A stretch of DNA of 64,000 nucleotides from Anaerofustis butyriciformans (GTDB lineage Bacteria > Bacillota > Clostridia > Eubacteriales > Anaerofustaceae), in assembly GCF_036289385.1 (NCBI RefSeq), contig NZ_JAYFFH010000007.1, positions 1 through 64,000 of the forward strand. Reading direction: 5' to 3'. The notes under the pieces were generated by a model that saw nothing but the letters and a program-made list of their open reading frames with translations, searched no databases and was not told the origin of the DNA. The position numbers and the translations under genes are program-made. Positions 35,722 to 43,887 of this stretch are shown piece after piece (the first letter of the stretch is position 1; every line of letters starts with the position of its first letter).

Positions 35722-36162
35722 ATGAATGATGAAAATTTACATTTAGAAATTGCAACTCCTACAAGGACTTTTTATAAAGATTATGTAGAGAAATTTACTT
35801 TTAGAGCTACAAGCGGAGAAATGACAGTGCTGCGTAATCACGTGCCTACAATGACTGTTGCTGATATTGGAATAATGCATATAACAAATTTAGAAGGTGA
35901 AAGGCAAGAGGCGACATTGTTTGGAGGAACTGTTTTAATAGAAAACAATAAAATCCTTGTTGTAACAGACGATGCTTTATGGCCTGAAGAAGTTGACGTA
36001 AAAAGAGCTGAAGAAGCTAGAAGAAGAGCTGAAGAAAAACTTCATTCAAGCAAATATAACCGTCAAGAATTTGTTCATGCAGAACATAAGTTAAAGAAAG
36101 CTTTAGTAAGAATAGATTTAGCAAATACGTATGAAGGTATTTCTAGACATAAGAAATATTAG
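35722..36162 (+). CDS. atpC: ATP synthase F1 subunit epsilon, placed before beta
   Basis: 146 residues: an N-terminal beta sandwich (LEIATPTRTFYKDYVEKFTFRATSGEMTVLRNHVPTM) and a C-terminal helical hairpin (VKRAEEARRRAEEKL...ALVRIDLANTYEG). Controls rotation and latent hydrolysis. In nearly all operons epsilon follows beta; here it lies between gamma and beta. AAAGGAG precedes the ATG. Confidence 0.94.
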   Translation: MNDENLHLEIATPTRTFYKDYVEKFTFRATSGEMTVLRNHVPTMTVADIGIMHITNLEGERQEATLFGGTVLIENNKILVVTDDALWPEEVDVKRAEEARRRAEEKLHSSKYNRQEFVHAEHKLKKALVRIDLANTYEGISRHKKY

Positions 36163-36193
36163 TCACATGAATTAAAGGAGACAAAAAAGTCCT

Positions 36194-37600
36194 ATGGAAA
36201 ATATAAAAGGAAAAATAGTCCAAGTTGTAGGACCGGTTGTTGATGTTCAGTTTAACGACGGAGAATTACCTAAATCAAACGAAGCTATCAAAATTGATAA
36301 TCACGGTGAAGAATTAATCATCGAAGTTAGCGAACATATCGGGGACAATACAGTAAGATGTATTGCTATGGATACAACTGACGGGCTAATCAGAGGAATG
36401 GAAGCTACTGCTACCGGTAATCCTATTATGGTTCCGGTAGGAGAAAAAACATTAGGCAGAATGGTTAATGTTTTAGGACAACCAATAGATGGAAAAGAAA
36501 TGGATATGGATGGAGTTAAACTTTCTCCAATTCATAGAGATCCTCCATCTTTTGAACAACAACAAACTGTTCCTGAAGTATTTGAAACAGGAATTAAAGT
36601 TGTAGACTTAATTTGTCCTTACACAAAGGGTGGTAAAATTGGTTTATTCGGTGGTGCCGGAGTTGGTAAAACTGTATTAATCCAAGAACTTATCAGTAAT
36701 ATTGCCACAGAACATGGTGGTCTTTCTGTTTTTGCCGGTGTAGGTGAAAGAACAAGAGAAGGAAACGACCTATATTATGAAATGAAAGATTCAGGAGTTT
36801 TGGAAAAAACTTCATTATGCTTTGGTCAGATGAATGAGCCACCTGGAGCAAGAATGAGAGTTGCTTTAACAGGGCTTACTATGGCAGAATATTTTAGAGA
36901 TGAAGAAAATCAAGATGTACTTTTATTCATTGATAACATCTTTAGATTTACTCAAGCCGGAAGTGAAGTTTCTGCTTTACTTGGTAGAATGCCTTCAGCC
37001 GTAGGGTATCAACCAACACTTGCTACAGAAATGGGTGCATTACAAGAAAGAATTACATCTACAAAGAATGGTTCAATTACATCGGTTCAAGCGGTATACG
37101 TACCTGCCGATGACTTAACAGACCCTGCTCCAGCAACAACATTCGCCCACTTGGATGCTACAACTGTACTTTCAAGAGCAATCAGTGAAAAAGGTATTTA
37201 TCCTGCTGTTGACCCTCTTGAATCAACAAGTAGAATTTTGGATCCAAAAGTAGTTGGTGAAGAACATTATCAAATTGCAAGAGGAGTTCAAGAAATACTT
37301 CAAAGATACAAAGAACTTCAAGATATCATTGCAATTTTAGGTATGGAAGAATTAAGCGAAGAAGATAAACTTATTGTTGGAAGAGCAAGAAAAATTGAAA
37401 GATTCTTATCTCAACCATTCCATGTTGCTGAACAATTTACAGGTTTACAAGGAGCATATGTTCCTATTTCAGAAACTCTTAGAGGCTTTAAAGAAATCTT
37501 ACAAGGTAAACATGATGATTTACCTGAAGCTGCATTTTTACTTGTTGGAACAATTGATGATGCAGTTAAAAAAGCAAAAGAAATTGAAGAAGCTGAATAA
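36194..37600 (+). CDS. atpD: ATP synthase F1 subunit beta, catalytic
   Basis: 468 residues. Walker A GGAGVGKTVLI near residue 155, GERTREGNDLYYEM with the catalytic Glu, Walker B DVLLFIDNIFRF, and the ALLGRMPSAVGYQPTLATEMG segment. Catalytic subunit; last gene of the operon, 31 bases after atpC, with AAAGGAG upstream. Confidence 0.97.
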   Translation: MENIKGKIVQVVGPVVDVQFNDGELPKSNEAIKIDNHGEELIIEVSEHIGDNTVRCIAMDTTDGLIRGMEATATGNPIMVPVGEKTLGRMVNVLGQPIDGKEMDMDGVKLSPIHRDPPSFEQQQTVPEVFETGIKVVDLICPYTKGGKIGLFGGAGVGKTVLIQELISNIATEHGGLSVFAGVGERTREGNDLYYEMKDSGVLEKTSLCFGQMNEPPGARMRVALTGLTMAEYFRDEENQDVLLFIDNIFRFTQAGSEVSALLGRMPSAVGYQPTLATEMGALQERITSTKNGSITSVQAVYVPADDLTDPAPATTFAHLDATTVLSRAISEKGIYPAVDPLESTSRILDPKVVGEEHYQIARGVQEILQRYKELQDIIAILGMEELSEEDKLIVGRARKIERFLSQPFHVAEQFTGLQGAYVPISETLRGFKEILQGKHDDLPEAAFLLVGTIDDAVKKAKEIEEAE

Positions 37601-37605
37601 TAAAA

Positions 37606-37641
37606 AAAATACATTTATGATTTTCATAAATGTATTTTTTT
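37606..37641 (+). terminator. Terminator of the ATP synthase operon
   Basis: A 14-bp stem (37606-37619 with 37625-37638) around ACATTTATG / CATAAATGT, followed by a T7 tract. Confidence 0.9.
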
Positions 37642-37655
37642 ATTGCAATAAATAA

Positions 37656-37682
37656 AAAAGCCTTAAGAATATCTTAAGGCTT
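37656..37682 (-). terminator. Terminator of the tRNA-Lys gene
   Basis: Perfect 11-bp stem AAGCCTTAAGA / TCTTAAGGCTT with an ATA loop, followed on the minus strand by a T6 tract. It lies 13 bases after the tRNA 3' end. Confidence 0.8.
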
Positions 37683-37695
37683 AAATTTCAAAAAA

Positions 37696-37771
37696 TGGTG
37701 ATCCGTCAGGGGATCGAACCCTGGACACCCTGATTAAGAGTCAGGTGCTCTACCAGCTGAGCTAACGGACC
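37696..37771 (-). tRNA. tRNA-Lys (anticodon CTT)
   Basis: On the minus strand a 76-base cloverleaf: acceptor GGTCCGT / ACGGATC (one G-T pair), D arm with AGCTCAGCTGGTAGAGC, anticodon arm CTGACTCTTAATCAG with anticodon CTT, and T arm CAGGGTTCGATCCCCTG. Discriminator A and encoded CCA are present. Confidence 0.96.
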
Positions 37772-37852
37772 ATTTATCATGCTTTATTATTATAATAAAG
37801 TATGATAAAAAAGTCAATAATTTACATTTATAAAAGATTTCTTTTTAAATAT

Positions 37853-39028
37853 TTAATATATTTCATCAGTGATTTTTTTTGCACACTCTTCAAGTTTTCC
37901 TCTATCTAATGCAAATTTGAATATACTGTAACGGTCTCTTATTTTATAACATTTTAGCATGCTTTCATAAAATAAATCTTTATCTATACCGATATCTTTT
38001 GGTAAAACCGGATTTCCCATTATTTTTAACATATTTTCTATATCTTCGGGAGTATAAACATTTTCCATTATATTGTTAGGTATAATATCTCTTAATAAGT
38101 AAAACATTTTTGAAACAATAGGAGTGGCAATTCCTACTTTGATTCCATGTAGCTCGGGGAATCTATTATTTTTTATAAAATCTACTTCCCAATAATGTGA
38201 AAGCATATGTTCTGCTCCTGATGCAGGACGAGAAACACCTACAAGTCCCATTGCAACTCCTGTAAGTGTAAGGGCTTCAATTAAGTATTTTATCGCATTT
38301 TCATCCCTGTCTTTTAATTTGTCAGCGCTATTAATTGTTTTTTGAACAGCTTCTTTTGTTAATTGAATACAGGTTTCGCAGTAGTATTCATCGTTTATTT
38401 CTTTTGATAATTCCCAGTCCATTAAAGCAGTTATTTTACCTATTATATCTCCATATCCAGCTCTTATAAGTTTCATTGGAGCATTTTTCATTATGTTTAT
38501 ATCTCCTATGATTGCATAAGCTAAAGTTGCATTAAAAGATATTTTCATTCCGTTACATATAAGAGGAGCGCCGTCTGATGCATAACCGTCCATTGAAGGA
38601 GCAGTGCATATAATTATATATGGAATACCTGTTTTTACAGATAAAAATTTACCAATATCATTTATACTTCCACTTCCTATGGCTATAATAAGTTTTGTAT
38701 CGTTGTCCATTTCCATAAAAAGTCTGCCAACAACTTTTTCATCAGGGATTAATATTTCTTCTCCTGTTTCAATTACAAAGTTTTTATAATTATAATTGTT
38801 TTTATCAAGTTCATTTAAAGTTTCTTTTCCTGCTGCTTTAAAAGTATTAGTATCACTGAATACAAAAATCTTGTTATCTTTAAAAGGTGATATTATTCTA
38901 TCAAGTTCTTCTATTGCATTTTCTTTTATACATATATCGTGTATGTTTAAAGTATGGTGTTTTCCACATTTACAATCAAAACTTAGGTTTGACATTTCAT
39001 TTATACTCATTTCTAATATATCTTTCAT
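37853..39028 (-). CDS. sn-Glycerol-1-phosphate dehydrogenase, AraM/EgsA type
   Basis: 391 residues, iron-type alcohol dehydrogenase superfamily. NAD-binding IAIGSGSINDIGKFLS (about 105), the metal-site Asp in TAPSMDGYASDGAPL and His in SGAEHMLSHYWE and ELHGIKVG fit the G1PDH subfamily, not the 4-hydroxybutyrate dehydrogenases. It reduces dihydroxyacetone phosphate to sn-glycerol 1-phosphate. AAGGAGAT before the ATG at 39028 decides the start against an upstream ATG 31 codons earlier. It follows the GntR gene by 13 bases; in B. subtilis AraM makes the backbone of an archaeal-type ether lipid. Confidence 0.9.
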   Translation of the reverse strand: MKDILEMSINEMSNLSFDCKCGKHHTLNIHDICIKENAIEELDRIISPFKDNKIFVFSDTNTFKAAGKETLNELDKNNYNYKNFVIETGEEILIPDEKVVGRLFMEMDNDTKLIIAIGSGSINDIGKFLSVKTGIPYIIICTAPSMDGYASDGAPLICNGMKISFNATLAYAIIGDINIMKNAPMKLIRAGYGDIIGKITALMDWELSKEINDEYYCETCIQLTKEAVQKTINSADKLKDRDENAIKYLIEALTLTGVAMGLVGVSRPASGAEHMLSHYWEVDFIKNNRFPELHGIKVGIATPIVSKMFYLLRDIIPNNIMENVYTPEDIENMLKIMGNPVLPKDIGIDKDLFYESMLKCYKIRDRYSIFKFALDRGKLEECAKKITDEIY

Positions 39029-39041
39029 TTTAATCTCCTTT

Positions 39042-39758
39042 TTATTTTCTATGGTATACTTCCATTTCGTATCTTGTTTTGTATGCGTTTGATTTTGCTT
39101 CGACATATTCGATTGGTTCATTTGTTATTGTATAAGTTGTTGATTTTAATAAACTTATTGGATCATTTAATTTAATGTCTAAATGCATTGCATCGTATTC
39201 ATCAGCTTTAATTATTACTAGTTCCTGTTTTCCCTTATAAGGTATTATGCCTATATTTGATAATGTTTTGTACAAAGATGCATTTGTAAAATCTTCTTTC
39301 ATTAAATATTTTGCATATTTTTTTAATAAGTAAGATGTTGTAAGGGAAAACAATTTATCATCTATATATCTTTGTCTTTCCAGTTTAAAAACTTCATCAC
39401 CTTCATTTATATTTAATTTTTTTGCAATATATTCATCAGCTTTCCATATGTTTTGAAATAAAACTTTACTTTTTATTTCCTTGCCTTGAAGTTTTGCATC
39501 ACTGTAAAAACCTAATGTTGAAGTAAGTTGATGGTCTATATAAGGGCTATTGCCTAAATAGAAAGTACCTTTTCGCTCTCGTTTTTCTATTAATCCTTCT
39601 TCTTCAATAAGTTTTAATGCAGATTTTATTGTAGGCCTGCTGACGTTATATTTTTCACAAAGTTCTCTTTCGCTTGGTAATATTGAATAATATCCTAAGT
39701 TTTTAAAGTCTGTTATTAATTCTTCTTTTATTTTTTTATATAAAGGTTCTTTGCTCAT
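39042..39758 (-). CDS. GntR-family regulator with UTRA ligand domain
   Basis: 238 residues. The N-terminal winged helix (YSILPSERELCEKYNVSRPTIKSALKLIEEEGLIEKRERKGTF, about 22-66) is followed by a UTRA domain (about 85-232: FKLERQRYIDDKLFSLTTSYLL, LKSTTYTITNEPIEYVEAKSNAYKTRYEMEV). UTRA domains bind sugar phosphates or related metabolites. AAAGGAGG precedes the ATG. It leads an operon with glycerol-1-phosphate dehydrogenase and has operator-like palindromes upstream. Confidence 0.9.
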   Translation of the reverse strand: MSKEPLYKKIKEELITDFKNLGYYSILPSERELCEKYNVSRPTIKSALKLIEEEGLIEKRERKGTFYLGNSPYIDHQLTSTLGFYSDAKLQGKEIKSKVLFQNIWKADEYIAKKLNINEGDEVFKLERQRYIDDKLFSLTTSYLLKKYAKYLMKEDFTNASLYKTLSNIGIIPYKGKQELVIIKADEYDAMHLDIKLNDPISLLKSTTYTITNEPIEYVEAKSNAYKTRYEMEVYHRK

Positions 39759-39770
39759 TTTACCTCCTTT

Positions 39771-39858
39771 ATATATCCAGTGGATATATTATAATTATAT
39801 ATTATATCAAGAAATAAAAAAAGTCAATAAAAAAAGTATATCCAGTGGATATACTTTT
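39771..39858 (-). promoter_or_regulatory. Duplicated palindromic operator and promoter of the GntR gene
   Basis: Two near-identical palindromes centred on ATATCC-AGT-GGATAT: ATATATCC/GGATATAT (39771-39789) and the longer AAAAGTATATCC/GGATATACTTTT (39832-39858). On the minus strand between them is TTGACT, 17 bases, TAATAT, a plausible promoter. The site at 39771 sits between promoter and ribosome-binding site. The outer copy, followed by T's on the minus strand, may also terminate the small gene upstream. Confidence 0.75.
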
Positions 39859-39860
39859 AA

Positions 39861-40082
39861 TTATTTTATATTATTGGTTTTTTCATATATATATCTATAT
39901 CTGTCACATAGTTTACTTTCTAAAAATTTGTTTTCAAATTCTTCAACATTTTTACAATTTTCGGCCATTTTTTCTATTTTTTCAAATAAAAAATCAGTAA
40001 ATTTTTTTATTTTGCTATTATAGCAATGATTAAATATTAAATTTTTTCTTGCATCAATGGTCGCTTTTATATATGTATCCAT
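39861..40082 (-). CDS. Small hypothetical protein
   Basis: 73 residues, charged and mostly helical, with no membrane segment or known motif. AAAGGAG stands 7 bases before the ATG at 40082, which supports a real gene. It lies upstream of the GntR gene on the same strand, separated by the operator region. Function unknown. Confidence 0.6.
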   Translation of the reverse strand: MDTYIKATIDARKNLIFNHCYNSKIKKFTDFLFEKIEKMAENCKNVEEFENKFLESKLCDRYRYIYEKTNNIK

Positions 40083-40269
40083 TTTATCACTCCTTTAATA
40101 TTTATATACATATGTTATCATTTCTTTTTGTCATTTATTTGTATATTATCTGATAATTAAAAATTAATATTGTGAGATTTTATTATTGTTATAAAATTAT
40201 ATACCTTTTTTTATTAAAGATTTGTCTTTTTTTGATATAATAAACCTATAAAATTTTAAGGAGATAACG

Positions 40270-40689
40270 TTGAATAATTTTGTTGATTATTTTGAAGAAA
40301 ATGAAATAAGTGAATTAAGCAGTATTAATTTTGAAAATCCCGAAATTGGTTTTGATGTGGATTTTAAAATAAATGACCATATAGAAATTATCGATGTAAA
40401 TGATAAAATGTTAACCATAGAATTTACAAGAAATCTTATTGAATTGGATCTTGATGAATTGTTCCTTGAAATAAGCGTTTTGATTACATTCAAGGTTAAG
40501 AAAGAATTTGATAATACAATTGTTTTTCTATCTAAAATAAAACAAGAGGATTTGAAAAAAGTGATACTCGAAAATGAGGATTTCTTTTTAAGCTGTTCAA
40601 TTTGTACAGTTTCTCTTTTAATTTCTCAAATTTTGTCTGCATTTGGTCGAATTCCACCAATTACGCCGCCTTTATTTATAAAAGAATAA
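40270..40689 (+). CDS. SecB-like protein
   Basis: 139 residues. The layout of antiparallel strands (IEIIDVNDKMLTIEF, ISVLITFKVKKEF) and the C-terminal helix followed by GRIPPITPPLFI recall SecB-type chaperones of Firmicutes, which are often annotated 'preprotein translocase subunit SecB'. AAGGAGAT is 6 bases before the TTG start at 40270. Stands alone. Confidence in the fold is moderate; function not established. Confidence 0.6.
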   Translation: MNNFVDYFEENEISELSSINFENPEIGFDVDFKINDHIEIIDVNDKMLTIEFTRNLIELDLDELFLEISVLITFKVKKEFDNTIVFLSKIKQEDLKKVILENEDFFLSCSICTVSLLISQILSAFGRIPPITPPLFIKE

Positions 40690-40721
40690 ATTTTAATATT
40701 GTCTAAATTTTCAAAAAACTA

Positions 40722-40750
40722 TTGACAATTCTTTTAAAAGGTAGTATCAT
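40722..40750 (+). promoter_or_regulatory. Promoter of the T-box-controlled transporter operon
   Basis: TTGACA (40722-40727), 17-base spacer, TATCAT (40745-40750). Confidence 0.75.
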
Positions 40751-40764
40751 CAAAACAACATTAA

Positions 40765-41031
40765 TATAGAAAACCGTAGAGAAAGAGTAGTAGACAAGAT
40801 AAGAATGATTTACAGAGAGTTATAAGACGGTGAGATTATAGCATGATTTCCTTGTTGAATGGACTTTTGAGGGTGGCTTTGAAATGAAAAAAGTATGGGC
40901 CATCGGGCACCCGACCCGTTATCATAAAGGGCGTATATGATGGTATACGAATTTGAGTGGGCATATTATATATGTCAATTTGAGTGGCAACGCGGATATT
41001 TCGCCTCAAGCAAAATTGCTTGAGGCTTTTT
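40765..41031 (+). promoter_or_regulatory. T-box riboswitch, tryptophan-specific, with terminator
   Basis: Stem I motifs are visible: ACAGAGAG, then GACGGTGAGATTA, and a probable specifier GAA-TGG-A (TGG at 40860-40862, a Trp codon). The T-box is GAGTGGCAACGCGG (40982-40995). Its TGGC would pair with GCCA, matching the G discriminator of tRNA-Trp. The terminator GCCTCAAGCA / TGCTTGAGGC (41003-41026) with T5 competes with an antiterminator using TTGAG...CTCAA and GCG...CGC. Uncharged tRNA-Trp should turn on the transporter. AATTTGAGTGG also occurs once more, at 40950-40960. Confidence 0.93.
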
Positions 41032-41074
41032 CTATATTAAAAATAAAAATTTTTAATAAAGAGAGGAAAGACAA

Positions 41075-42088
41075 ATGAACATGAAAAAAGTATTAATGGT
41101 AGGACTAAGTTTAATGTGTATGGCAGGAGTGCTTGCAGGATGTGGTAATTCATCAGGATCAAGTGACGGAAATTATGAAATAGGTATTTTACAATTTGCA
41201 AATCATGGTTCTTTGGATAACTGCAGAGAAGGTTTTTTACAAGGATTAAAGGAAGAAGGAATTGAAGAAGGAAAGAATTTAACAGTTACATATAAAAACT
41301 CAGGTTCAGATATGGCAACTGATAATCAAATTGCATCAAGTTTTGCTTCAAAAGATTATGATCTTATTTGTGCAATAGCAACTCCAAGTGCACAAAGCGC
41401 ATACAACGCAACTAAAGATAAGGATATTCCCGTTGTTTACACAGCTGTTACATCTCCAAAACTTGCTGGATTTGTAGACGATAATAATAAAAATGTTGGA
41501 AATATAACAGGTACATCTGATTTGATTTTGGCAGACGAACAATTAAAATTAATAAAAGATATGATGCCTGATGTTAAAAATGTAGGAATTCTTTACAGTA
41601 CAAGTGAAGTTAATTCACAGTCAGGTATTGAAGCATATGAAAATGCAGCTTCAAAATATGGAATAACTATTGTTACACAAGGTATAAGCTCTTCTGCTGA
41701 TATTCCTATGGCAACAGACAGTTTACTTAAAAAAGTTGATTGTATAACAAATTTAACTGATAATACTGTTGTAAGCAATCTTCCAACAATTTTAGATAAA
41801 GCAAACAAAGCGAAAATTCCGGTTTTCGGTTCTGAAGTTGAACAAATAAAAAATGGTTGTATTGCTTGTGTCGGTATTGATTATGTAAAACTTGGAAACC
41901 AAACAGGAAAAATGGCTGCAAAAATATTAAAAGGTGAAGCTACAGCAAAAGATATGGAATTTGAAACATTTAATGCTGGCGAAATTGTTATAAATACAAA
42001 AGTTGCATCTGATCTTGGAATAACAATTCCTGATAGTGTAAAATCAAGTGCTTCACAAACTTTTGATAGTGTTGCTTCTGAAGAATAA
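41075..42088 (+). CDS. trpX: Tryptophan ABC transporter substrate-binding lipoprotein
   Basis: 337 residues. Signal peptide with lipobox LAGC (Cys23), then a two-lobed periplasmic-binding fold of the COG2984 type (YEIGILQFANHGSLDNCREGFLQGLKEEG; DLICAIATPSAQSAYNAT; VGILYSTSEVNSQSGIEAYENAASKYGI). The family binds aromatic amino acids in TrpXYZ systems. The Trp T-box leader directly upstream supports tryptophan as substrate. AGAGGAAAG precedes the ATG. Confidence 0.9.
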   Translation: MNMKKVLMVGLSLMCMAGVLAGCGNSSGSSDGNYEIGILQFANHGSLDNCREGFLQGLKEEGIEEGKNLTVTYKNSGSDMATDNQIASSFASKDYDLICAIATPSAQSAYNATKDKDIPVVYTAVTSPKLAGFVDDNNKNVGNITGTSDLILADEQLKLIKDMMPDVKNVGILYSTSEVNSQSGIEAYENAASKYGITIVTQGISSSADIPMATDSLLKKVDCITNLTDNTVVSNLPTILDKANKAKIPVFGSEVEQIKNGCIACVGIDYVKLGNQTGKMAAKILKGEATAKDMEFETFNAGEIVINTKVASDLGITIPDSVKSSASQTFDSVASEE

Positions 42089-42099
42089 TAATAATTTAA

Positions 42100-42131
42100 T
42101 TGCCATATATAAGTTTTCTTATATATGGCAA
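42100..42131 (+). repeat. 14-bp hairpin between trpX and trpY
   Basis: Arms TTGCCATATATAAG and CTTATATATGGCAA with a TTTT loop and no T-tract. Such hairpins after binding-protein genes often stabilise the upstream mRNA so that more binding protein than permease is made (inference). Confidence 0.8.
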
Positions 42132-42205
42132 ACTATAAAAGTTTATAAATATAAGATTAATATTTAATTTCATATTTATACATTTTAAGAAAAGAGGAGA
42201 GTGTT

Positions 42206-43084
42206 TTGGATTTATTACTTAGTATTTTTGAACAGGGCTTTATATATGCAATAATGGGGCTTGGTGTGTATATTACATATAAAATTTTGGATTTTCCGGA
42301 TTTGTCAGTTGACGGAACTTTTCCCCTTGGGGCTGCAATTACTGCAGTACTTATTACAATGGGAGTTAATCCTTATGTAACTTTAATCATTTCTCTACTT
42401 GGGGGAGCTTTAGCCGGAGTGCTTACGGGTATAATACACGTAAAGTTTAAAGTAAGGGACTTGCTTTCAGGGATTATTATGATGACAGCTTTATATACTA
42501 TAAATCTACGAATAGCCGGTGGAGTGGCAAATGTTCCTATTTTTAATTATAAAACTATTTTTGATAATGATTTTATAAATGGTATTTTCCCTGATTCCAT
42601 ATCGCAGTTTAAAACAGTTATAGTAGTTTTTATTATACTTTTAATTGCTAAATTGTTACTTGATTTATATTTAAAAACAAAATCAGGATATTTATTAAGA
42701 GCAGTAGGAGATAATGAAAAAATAGTTACTTCTCTTGCAAAAGACAGTGGAATAACAAAGATAATTGGGCTTGCTCTTGCAAATGGGCTTGTTGCTCTTG
42801 CGGGAAGTGTAATGTGTCAACAACAAAGATTTTTTGAAATTACAATGGGAACGGGAACAATCGTTATAGGGCTTGCAAGCGTAATTATAGGTATGAATGT
42901 TTTTAAAACAAATAAGTTAAAAGCAACTACCGCAGTTGTTTTAGGTTCTGTTATTTATAAGGCATGTGTTGCAATAGCTATTGAATGTGGACTTGAAGCT
43001 TCTGATTTGAAACTTGTAACGGCTGTTTTATTCTTTGTTATTTTAGTATTCAGCATGGATAGGAAGAAGAAGGTGAAATCATGA
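42206..43084 (+). CDS. trpY: Tryptophan ABC transporter permease
   Basis: 292 residues with about eight membrane segments, of the branched-chain-permease-like family that accompanies COG2984 binding proteins (LDFPDLSVDGTFPLGAA; GYLLRAVGDNEKIVTSLAKDSGI). The start is TTG at 42206 with AGAGGAGAG 5 bases upstream. Its last codons overlap the ATPase start (ATGA). Confidence 0.88.
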   Translation: MDLLLSIFEQGFIYAIMGLGVYITYKILDFPDLSVDGTFPLGAAITAVLITMGVNPYVTLIISLLGGALAGVLTGIIHVKFKVRDLLSGIIMMTALYTINLRIAGGVANVPIFNYKTIFDNDFINGIFPDSISQFKTVIVVFIILLIAKLLLDLYLKTKSGYLLRAVGDNEKIVTSLAKDSGITKIIGLALANGLVALAGSVMCQQQRFFEITMGTGTIVIGLASVIIGMNVFKTNKLKATTAVVLGSVIYKACVAIAIECGLEASDLKLVTAVLFFVILVFSMDRKKKVKS

Positions 43085-43860
43085 TAAAACTTGAACATAT
43101 AGATAAGTATTTTAATATTGGAACAATAAATGAAATATGTTTATTTAAAGATTTTAATTTAAACATAAATGATGGTGATTTTATTTCTGTTATAGGAAGT
43201 AACGGTTCAGGAAAAACTACGGTATTAAACTTAATATGTGGAAGTTTAGAACCTGAAAATGGTAAAATTATATTAGATAATGAAGATATAACAAAACAAA
43301 AAGAATATATAAGAAGTAGAAAAATAGGAAGAGTATATCAAGATCCGTCAATGGGAACTTGTCCAAGCATGACTATACTTGAAAATATGTCCTTAGCTGA
43401 TAATAAAGGAAAATCTTATGGGCTTGGAATGGGGACAAATAAGAAGAGAGTAAATTATTATAAAGATCTTTTGTCTAGATTAAACCTTGGACTTGAAAAT
43501 ATGCTAGACACGAAAGTTGGTGCATTATCCGGCGGGCAAAGACAGGCAATGGCTCTTTTAATGACAACAATGTCAGATATAAAATTCTTAATTTTAGATG
43601 AGCATACTGCTGCGCTTGATCCAAAAACCGCTGATTTAATAATGAAATTTACAGATGAGATTGTAAAAGAAAAGAAGATAACTACAATAATGGTAACTCA
43701 TAATCTTCGTTTTGCTACCGAATATGGAAATAGAATTTTAATGATGCATAAAGGTAATGTGATTATTGATAAAGCAGGGGAAGAAAAAGAAAATATAGAT
43801 ATAGATGATCTTCTTTCTAAATTTAATGAAATAAGCATTGAACTTGGAAATTCAATATAA
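43081..43860 (+). CDS. trpZ: Tryptophan ABC transporter ATP-binding protein
   Basis: 259 residues. Walker A GSNGSGKTT (about 39-47), signature LSGGQRQAMAL (about 143), Walker B FLILDEHTAALDP (about 165) and H-loop VTHN. The Q-loop VYQDPSMG is present. Four-base overlap with the permease gene. Energises the importer. Confidence 0.92.
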   Translation: MIKLEHIDKYFNIGTINEICLFKDFNLNINDGDFISVIGSNGSGKTTVLNLICGSLEPENGKIILDNEDITKQKEYIRSRKIGRVYQDPSMGTCPSMTILENMSLADNKGKSYGLGMGTNKKRVNYYKDLLSRLNLGLENMLDTKVGALSGGQRQAMALLMTTMSDIKFLILDEHTAALDPKTADLIMKFTDEIVKEKKITTIMVTHNLRFATEYGNRILMMHKGNVIIDKAGEEKENIDIDDLLSKFNEISIELGNSI

Positions 43861-43887
43861 AAAAAGACCTTATATAAGGTCTTTTTT
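43861..43887. terminator. Bidirectional terminator, trpZ and glpK
   Basis: AAAAAGACCTTA / TAAGGTCTTTTTT stem between convergent genes, with T-runs on both strands. Confidence 0.85.

Noticed and set aside
37853..39028. 4-hydroxybutyrate dehydrogenase to complete the AbfDT pathway
   Set aside because: The protein has the glycerol-1-phosphate dehydrogenase (AraM/EgsA) pattern and is paired with a UTRA regulator, not with abf genes.
39836..39858. CRISPR or dispersed repeat family (two ATATCC-AGT-GGATAT copies)
   Set aside because: Only two copies, both flanking one promoter, which fits operators rather than an array or mobile repeat.
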